Shown: piece by piece, positions 16,777-18,990 of the stretch
Numbering within the stretch: the stretch's first letter is position 1
Layout: every line of letters starts with the position of its first letter
Source of the DNA: CAYYWP01 sp050176585
GTDB taxonomy: Bacteria > Desulfobacterota > Binatia > HRBIN30 > CADEER01
Assembly (NCBI GenBank): GCA_050176585.1
Contig: JBFXHX010000060.1
Coordinates: 1 to 18,990, forward strand
Direction: 5' to 3'
DNA: 18,990 bases
The notes under the pieces: model-generated
What the model was told of the DNA's origin: nothing
Seen by the model: the letters and a program-made list of their open reading frames with translations, nothing else
Database searches by the model: none
Made by a program: the position numbers and the translations under genes

Positions 16777-16989
16777 TCACCTGATGGTGTAGATTCGGCC
16801 GGAGCCTGGGTCGTAGGCACGCAACACCCCACTCGGTGTGCCCAAGTAACCGCGGTACGAAGGGATTCCCGCGGCGTCCGCCCTGATTCCGATCAGATCC
16901 TGCTTCGAGAAGTGGTTGGAGTTGAACACATCCAAGGCTGGCGTCGTGCGGACAACCTTCCCTCCAATGATATGCGAATAGTCGCCGTG
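16777..16989 (-). pseudogene. C-terminal tip of a DUF4329 polymorphic-toxin domain
   Basis: From about 16989 the minus strand reads HGDYSHIIGGKVVRTTPALD, FNSNHFSKQDLIGIRADAAG, then IPSYRGYLGTPSGVLRAYDP and GSGRIYTIR before a TGA at 16777-16779. This matches the DUF4329 signature (HTHGDYS....DNFSxxDIxxA....YxGYLGTPSGxxxxYDP). The domain is found at the C-termini of RHS and other polymorphic toxins and has a JAB-protease-like H-x-H...S-x-x-D arrangement. The fragment keeps the second His and the SxxD-type aspartate (FSKQD). The preceding residue pattern is TGAHGDY instead of HTHGDY, and sequence upstream of 16989 is unrelated, so the gene is broken at that point. The open frame continues to 17151 but in non-homologous sequence. 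Confidence 0.72.
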
Positions 16990-17072
16990 GGCACCAGTCC
17001 TCGCTCTGGCTCTCCCCCGTCGTCCTCGCCGAAGCGCGCGCGCCGCTGCGCACGCTCTCCTCGGCGATATGA
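16990..17072 (+). pseudogene. Possible 3' end of a gene coupled to the YgiT-type gene
   Basis: In the frame that ends with TGA at 17070-17072 the plus strand reads SSLWLSPVVLAEARAPLRTL then SSAI-stop. Its stop overlaps the next ATG as ATGA. This looks like the tail of an upstream partner gene cut off near 16990, exactly where the DUF4329 fragment also ends on the other strand. YgiT-type antitoxins usually follow a toxin gene, so this could be the last 25 codons of one. The tail is too short to name a family. Confidence 0.25.
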
Positions 17073-17299
17073 CCACGGCGCCGCAGATCACGCGCTGCCC
17101 CACCTGCGGCAGCGCGAAGATCCGCCGCGTCCGCAAGACCGTCACGCGCACGCCCGCCGGCCGCAGCTACGTCCTCCCGGATCTCGCCTTCTGGGAGTGC
17201 CCCACCTGCACCGAGCGCGTCTATGACCGCGCCGCTATGTGCCAGATCGAGGCGCACTCGCCCGCCTATCAGAAGCCCCGCCGCACCGCCGCGCGGTGA
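17069..17299 (+). CDS. YgiT/MqsA-type zinc-finger protein (candidate orphan antitoxin)
   Basis: 76 residues with two CxxC pairs: TRCPTCGSAKIRRVRKTV near residues 8-25 and LAFWECPTCTERVYDRAAM near residues 39-57. The Tyr/Val-rich strand between them and the CPTCxERVYD end fit the YgiT-type zinc finger found in MqsA-like antitoxins. The C-terminal helix-turn-helix of full MqsA is absent, as in many stand-alone YgiT proteins paired with small toxins. ATG 17069 has no good Shine-Dalgarno but overlaps an upstream stop by ATGA, which suggests translational coupling to a now-truncated gene. No intact toxin is next to it. It may be a leftover antitoxin or have another zinc-binding role. Confidence 0.65.
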   Translation: MTTAPQITRCPTCGSAKIRRVRKTVTRTPAGRSYVLPDLAFWECPTCTERVYDRAAMCQIEAHSPAYQKPRRTAAR

Positions 17300-17346
17300 T
17301 GTTGTCCGCCGCGCTCCACGCGACGCGCGTGAACAGCGCTCCAGTC

Positions 17347-17610
17347 TTAGAATCGATGAGTTTGACGGATCCGTTTCGCCAGCGCCGCTAGAGTCTCTCT
17401 CATGAATCGCGCGTATTCGGGATCCCGACTGCGGATGTCTTCATCGGCAGCGTAGTGCGAGAGCTCATGCCACGCTGATTTGATCGTTTCGTCGGTCTCT
17501 TCATCCGGATCTGGCCACGATTCCAGTGCCTGCAGGGCCTCGATGGTCCCAGAGACGACCCCCTCCAGAAGCCTCACGGTATGTTCGGCACGTTGTCGGT
17601 CTGTAGTCAT
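17347..17610 (-). CDS. Small acidic protein, candidate immunity partner (unrecognised)
   Basis: 87 residues from ATG 17610, whose first base pairs lie in the ATGA overlap with the preceding gene's stop. The N-terminal half is helical and acidic (RQRAEHTVRLLEGVVSGTIE, SWPDPDEETDETIKSAWHEL). A conserved-looking core SHYAADEDIRSRDPEYARFM precedes a basic C-terminal helix. Small size, acidity, lack of a signal peptide and strict coupling to the upstream gene are what immunity genes of polymorphic toxins look like, but no immunity family is identified. G+C (about 55%) is lower than in the housekeeping genes of the window, suggesting horizontal origin. Confidence 0.6.
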   Translation of the reverse strand: MTTDRQRAEHTVRLLEGVVSGTIEALQALESWPDPDEETDETIKSAWHELSHYAADEDIRSRDPEYARFMRETLAALAKRIRQTHRF

Positions 17611-18158
17611 CGGTTCAAGAACCCGCCCGGGTCCGTGAATCTGCGCGGATCCAGGGGAATGTGTTTGCCCGGCAAGATTCTCGGGGGGTGTCCGTGCAGC
17701 CGTGGTTGACCGTGAGTTCCCGGATAGAGGCCGTAGTCGAACCGAACAACCGGCAAGCGCTGATACCGTAGCTGAATAATCCGAGTACCACGTGGACCGT
17801 CAATCTGGATGTTCTTGATCACGTGACGCAGTCGGGTAGCGGCGCCGGCGAGGCTGGCGTGCTGTTCTGGCGGATTGCTGACTCCAGGCTGGAGTGAGGG
17901 AACCCCCTGGGACAGCCCCTGATTGAGTGATCCCGAAATCCCACCGCCCAGAGGGTCGATTCCGCTGGCGGAGAGCAACGAGTCTGCTGCGGCGATCTCA
18001 CCTCGGATCCCGAATGTGAGCGAAGTACTCCGCGGGCTAACTTCTGGGACGACGTCGAACGACTGCCGGCTGAGAAGATCAGCGAGGGTTCGATCTCGCT
18101 CAAAGAAGGTCGGTTCCCCTTGGAACCATTGAAAGTGGAGGCGGGGGGAATCGAACAT
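17607..18158 (-). CDS. Unrecognised protein, candidate toxin module coupled to the next gene
   Basis: 183 residues from ATG 18158. The first third is charged and aromatic (HFQWFQGEPTFFERDRTLAD). The middle is a Gly/Ser/Pro-rich linker (DPLGGGISGSLNQGLSQGVP). The C-terminal third is compact and basic, with clustered His and Arg (VVRFDYGLYPGTHGQPRLHG, HPPR, GKHIPLDPRRFTDPGG). A linker followed by a basic His-rich tip, then an overlapping small acidic gene, is the arrangement of toxin and immunity. No catalytic family is recognised. The ATG lies at the edge of a tmRNA-3'-end-like sequence and has no ribosome site. The frame is open back to about 18220 (FFSWHHWITLAL) without another ATG or GTG, so the gene may be a 5'-truncated piece of a larger protein. 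Confidence 0.55.
   Translation of the reverse strand: MFDSPRLHFQWFQGEPTFFERDRTLADLLSRQSFDVVPEVSPRSTSLTFGIRGEIAAADSLLSASGIDPLGGGISGSLNQGLSQGVPSLQPGVSNPPEQHASLAGAATRLRHVIKNIQIDGPRGTRIIQLRYQRLPVVRFDYGLYPGTHGQPRLHGHPPRILPGKHIPLDPRRFTDPGGFLNR
18135..18156 (-). other. tmRNA 3'-end-like sequence, possible integration-site scar (att)
   Basis: On the minus strand these 22 bases run GTTCGATTCC...CGCCTCCAC. They match the T-loop-to-acceptor 3' end of bacterial tmRNA (TTCGATTCC-C-CCGCCTCCACCA in many species), including the U70 of the alanine-type G3-U70 pair. The 5' half of the T stem does not pair (CTCAT rather than a G-run), and no tmRNA body precedes it, so this is not an intact gene. Integrative elements often insert here and leave a copy of this segment at their far end. 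Assignment rests on remembered consensus, not on a search. Confidence 0.45.
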
Positions 18159-18251
18159 GAGCGCGAGTGTGATCCAGTGATGCCAACTGAAGAAGATTCG
18201 GACACTTAGCGATTTCCGACTTCATCCAGAATCACTGGGAAACACGCGATT

Positions 18252-18268
18252 TGGGCACTCGGTGCCCA
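18252..18268. repeat. Perfect 7-bp hairpin upstream of parA
   Basis: TGGGCAC-TCG-GTGCCCA forms a 7-bp stem with a 3-base loop. It has no T-run, so it is more likely an operator-like palindrome or a structural element than a terminator. It sits in the 280-bp intergenic space between the divergent toxin-like gene and parA. Confidence 0.4.
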
Positions 18269-18379
18269 CGCTCGTTTCGGCGTCCCGCGAACGCACAGAC
18301 CTGACAAGACGCGCGCTCAACAAGAACGTCGGCAGCGACTGCGCTCGCCGAGTTCACGCGCGTCGCGAGCCCTGAAATT

Positions 18380-18409
18380 TTGACAGGTTTCGCCAGTGTC
18401 ACTTACCAT
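18380..18409 (+). promoter_or_regulatory. Candidate sigma-70-type promoter for parA
   Basis: A perfect -35 TTGACA (18380-18385) is followed after 18 bases by TACCAT (18404-18409), four of six matches to the -10 consensus. Transcription would start about 25 bases before ATG 18442. Confidence 0.4.
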
Positions 18410-18441
18410 GAAGGTGCTTACTCGCCTCTGATACCACCCCG

Positions 18442-18990
18442 ATGCCGAAGATCATCGCTATCGCCAACCAGAAGGGCGGCGTGGCGAAGACAACGACCTG
18501 CCTGAACCTCGGCCACGCCATCGCCGAGCGCGGACAGAAGGTCCTGCTCGTCGACCTGGACCCGCAGTCGAGCCTGACCATCAGTCTCGGCCTCGACGTC
18601 CGCGAGCTGCCGGCGACCATCTACGACGTCCTGCTGGATACGAAGCCGGGCATCTCAATCAAGGACATCATCCGCCCGACGTCGATGGGCAATGTCCACA
18701 TCGCGCCGGCGTCCATCGACCTCTCGAAGGCCGAGATGGACTTGTTCTCCGAGATGAACCGCGAGCGTGCCCTCAAGGACGCGCTGCGTCCGATCCACGA
18801 CGACTACGATCTATTGCTCATCGACTGCCCGCCGTCGCTCGGATTGCTGACAACCAATGCGCTGGCCGCGGCCGACTCGGTTCTGATTCCGCTGCAGAGC
18901 GACTACCTCGCCATGCGTGGCGCCGAGCTGCTGCTCGCCACCATCGACAAGGTGCGCCGCAAGCTCAACCCGCGCCTGTCGCTGCTCGGC
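18442..18990 (+). CDS. parA: ParA/Soj family partition ATPase, C-terminus beyond window
   Basis: 183 codons are visible. A deviant Walker A, NQKGGVAKTTT (residues 9-19), has the signature Lys11 and the P-loop Lys16; an Ala replaces the more common Gly of KGGVGKTT. Then LLVDLDPQSSLTISLG (A' motif) and LLLIDCPPSLGLLTTNALAA (Walker B/switch) follow, and LIPLQSDYLAMRGAELLLAT. This is the MinD/ParA fold that binds DNA non-specifically and, with ParB, segregates chromosomes, plasmids or integrated elements. The start MPKIIAIANQ fits the family N-terminus; the ribosome site is weak. No parB, gidA/B or parS-like 16-mer is in view. The neighbourhood of accessory genes leaves open whether it is chromosomal or carried by an element. 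Confidence 0.92.
   Translation, partial: MPKIIAIANQKGGVAKTTTCLNLGHAIAERGQKVLLVDLDPQSSLTISLGLDVRELPATIYDVLLDTKPGISIKDIIRPTSMGNVHIAPASIDLSKAEMDLFSEMNRERALKDALRPIHDDYDLLLIDCPPSLGLLTTNALAAADSVLIPLQSDYLAMRGAELLLATIDKVRRKLNPRLSLLG

Noticed and set aside
18135..18158. Complete tRNA or tmRNA gene on the minus strand
   Set aside because: Only the T-loop and 3' acceptor half are present. The T stem does not pair and there is no 5' acceptor strand, anticodon arm or tag-coding region.
18159..18441. ParB-binding parS site near parA
   Set aside because: No 16-bp palindrome resembling TGTTTCACGTGAAACA was seen; the only palindrome is the short TGGGCAC hairpin.
1..18990. CRISPR arrays, retron or diversity-generating repeats
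   Set aside because: No regularly spaced direct repeats, reverse transcriptase motifs or template/variable repeat pairs were seen.

Overview
The window is GC-rich DNA, mostly around 65-70% G+C, from a Gram-negative bacterium. The two-membrane envelope is implied by PqiA/PqiB-type genes and an Omp85/TamA-like gene with POTRA motifs. The phylum cannot be fixed from these genes. The window is a scaffold, not finished sequence: three runs of exactly 100 N (8342-8441, 11079-11178, 12895-12994) mark gaps whose size is probably nominal, and every gap cuts at least one gene.

Layout. (1) 1-1233, minus strand: the start of the F-ATPase Fo cluster, atpB then atpE. (2) 2134-4620, plus strand: an intact AI-2E family permease, then a pqiA-pqiB pair broken by many single-base indels and truncated. 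(3) 4615-7310, minus strand: two integral membrane proteins, YihY/BrkB-type then DUF2254, joined by an ATGA overlap. (4) 7311-8600: mostly without genes, with a small one-helix membrane protein and a DUF2585 gene cut by a gap. (5) 8596-14954: a stretch with an osmotic or envelope-stress flavour. It holds two different MscS-type mechanosensitive channels, a three-BON-domain protein, a GH15 trehalase/glucoamylase-like enzyme, a broken TamA-like gene and a possible exported-protein remnant. (6) 15143-16765: the remnant of one IS3-family element into which a second IS3-family element (15451-16699) has jumped. The second element has matching terminal inverted repeats and a 4-bp CAGG target duplication. 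(7) 16777-18158: a lower-GC accessory patch with the C-terminal tip of a DUF4329 polymorphic-toxin domain, an orphan YgiT-type zinc-finger protein, and an ATGA-coupled pair of unrecognised small genes arranged like toxin and immunity. The first gene of that pair begins inside 22 bases resembling the 3' end of tmRNA, which is a possible integration-site scar. (8) 18442-end: a ParA/Soj ATPase, cut by the window edge.

A striking pattern is that intact genes (AI-2E, DUF2254, YihY, both MscS, BON, GH15) have clean frames over kilobases. In contrast pqiAB, the TamA-like gene, the lipoprotein-like remnant and both IS transposases carry clusters of 1-2 base indels, often in short homopolymers. This is either real local gene decay or patchy sequence quality in low-coverage or repeat-rich segments. 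Raw reads would decide. The best candidate for an undescribed system is the coupled pair at 17347-18158 together with its toxin-like neighbourhood and the tmRNA-like scar.
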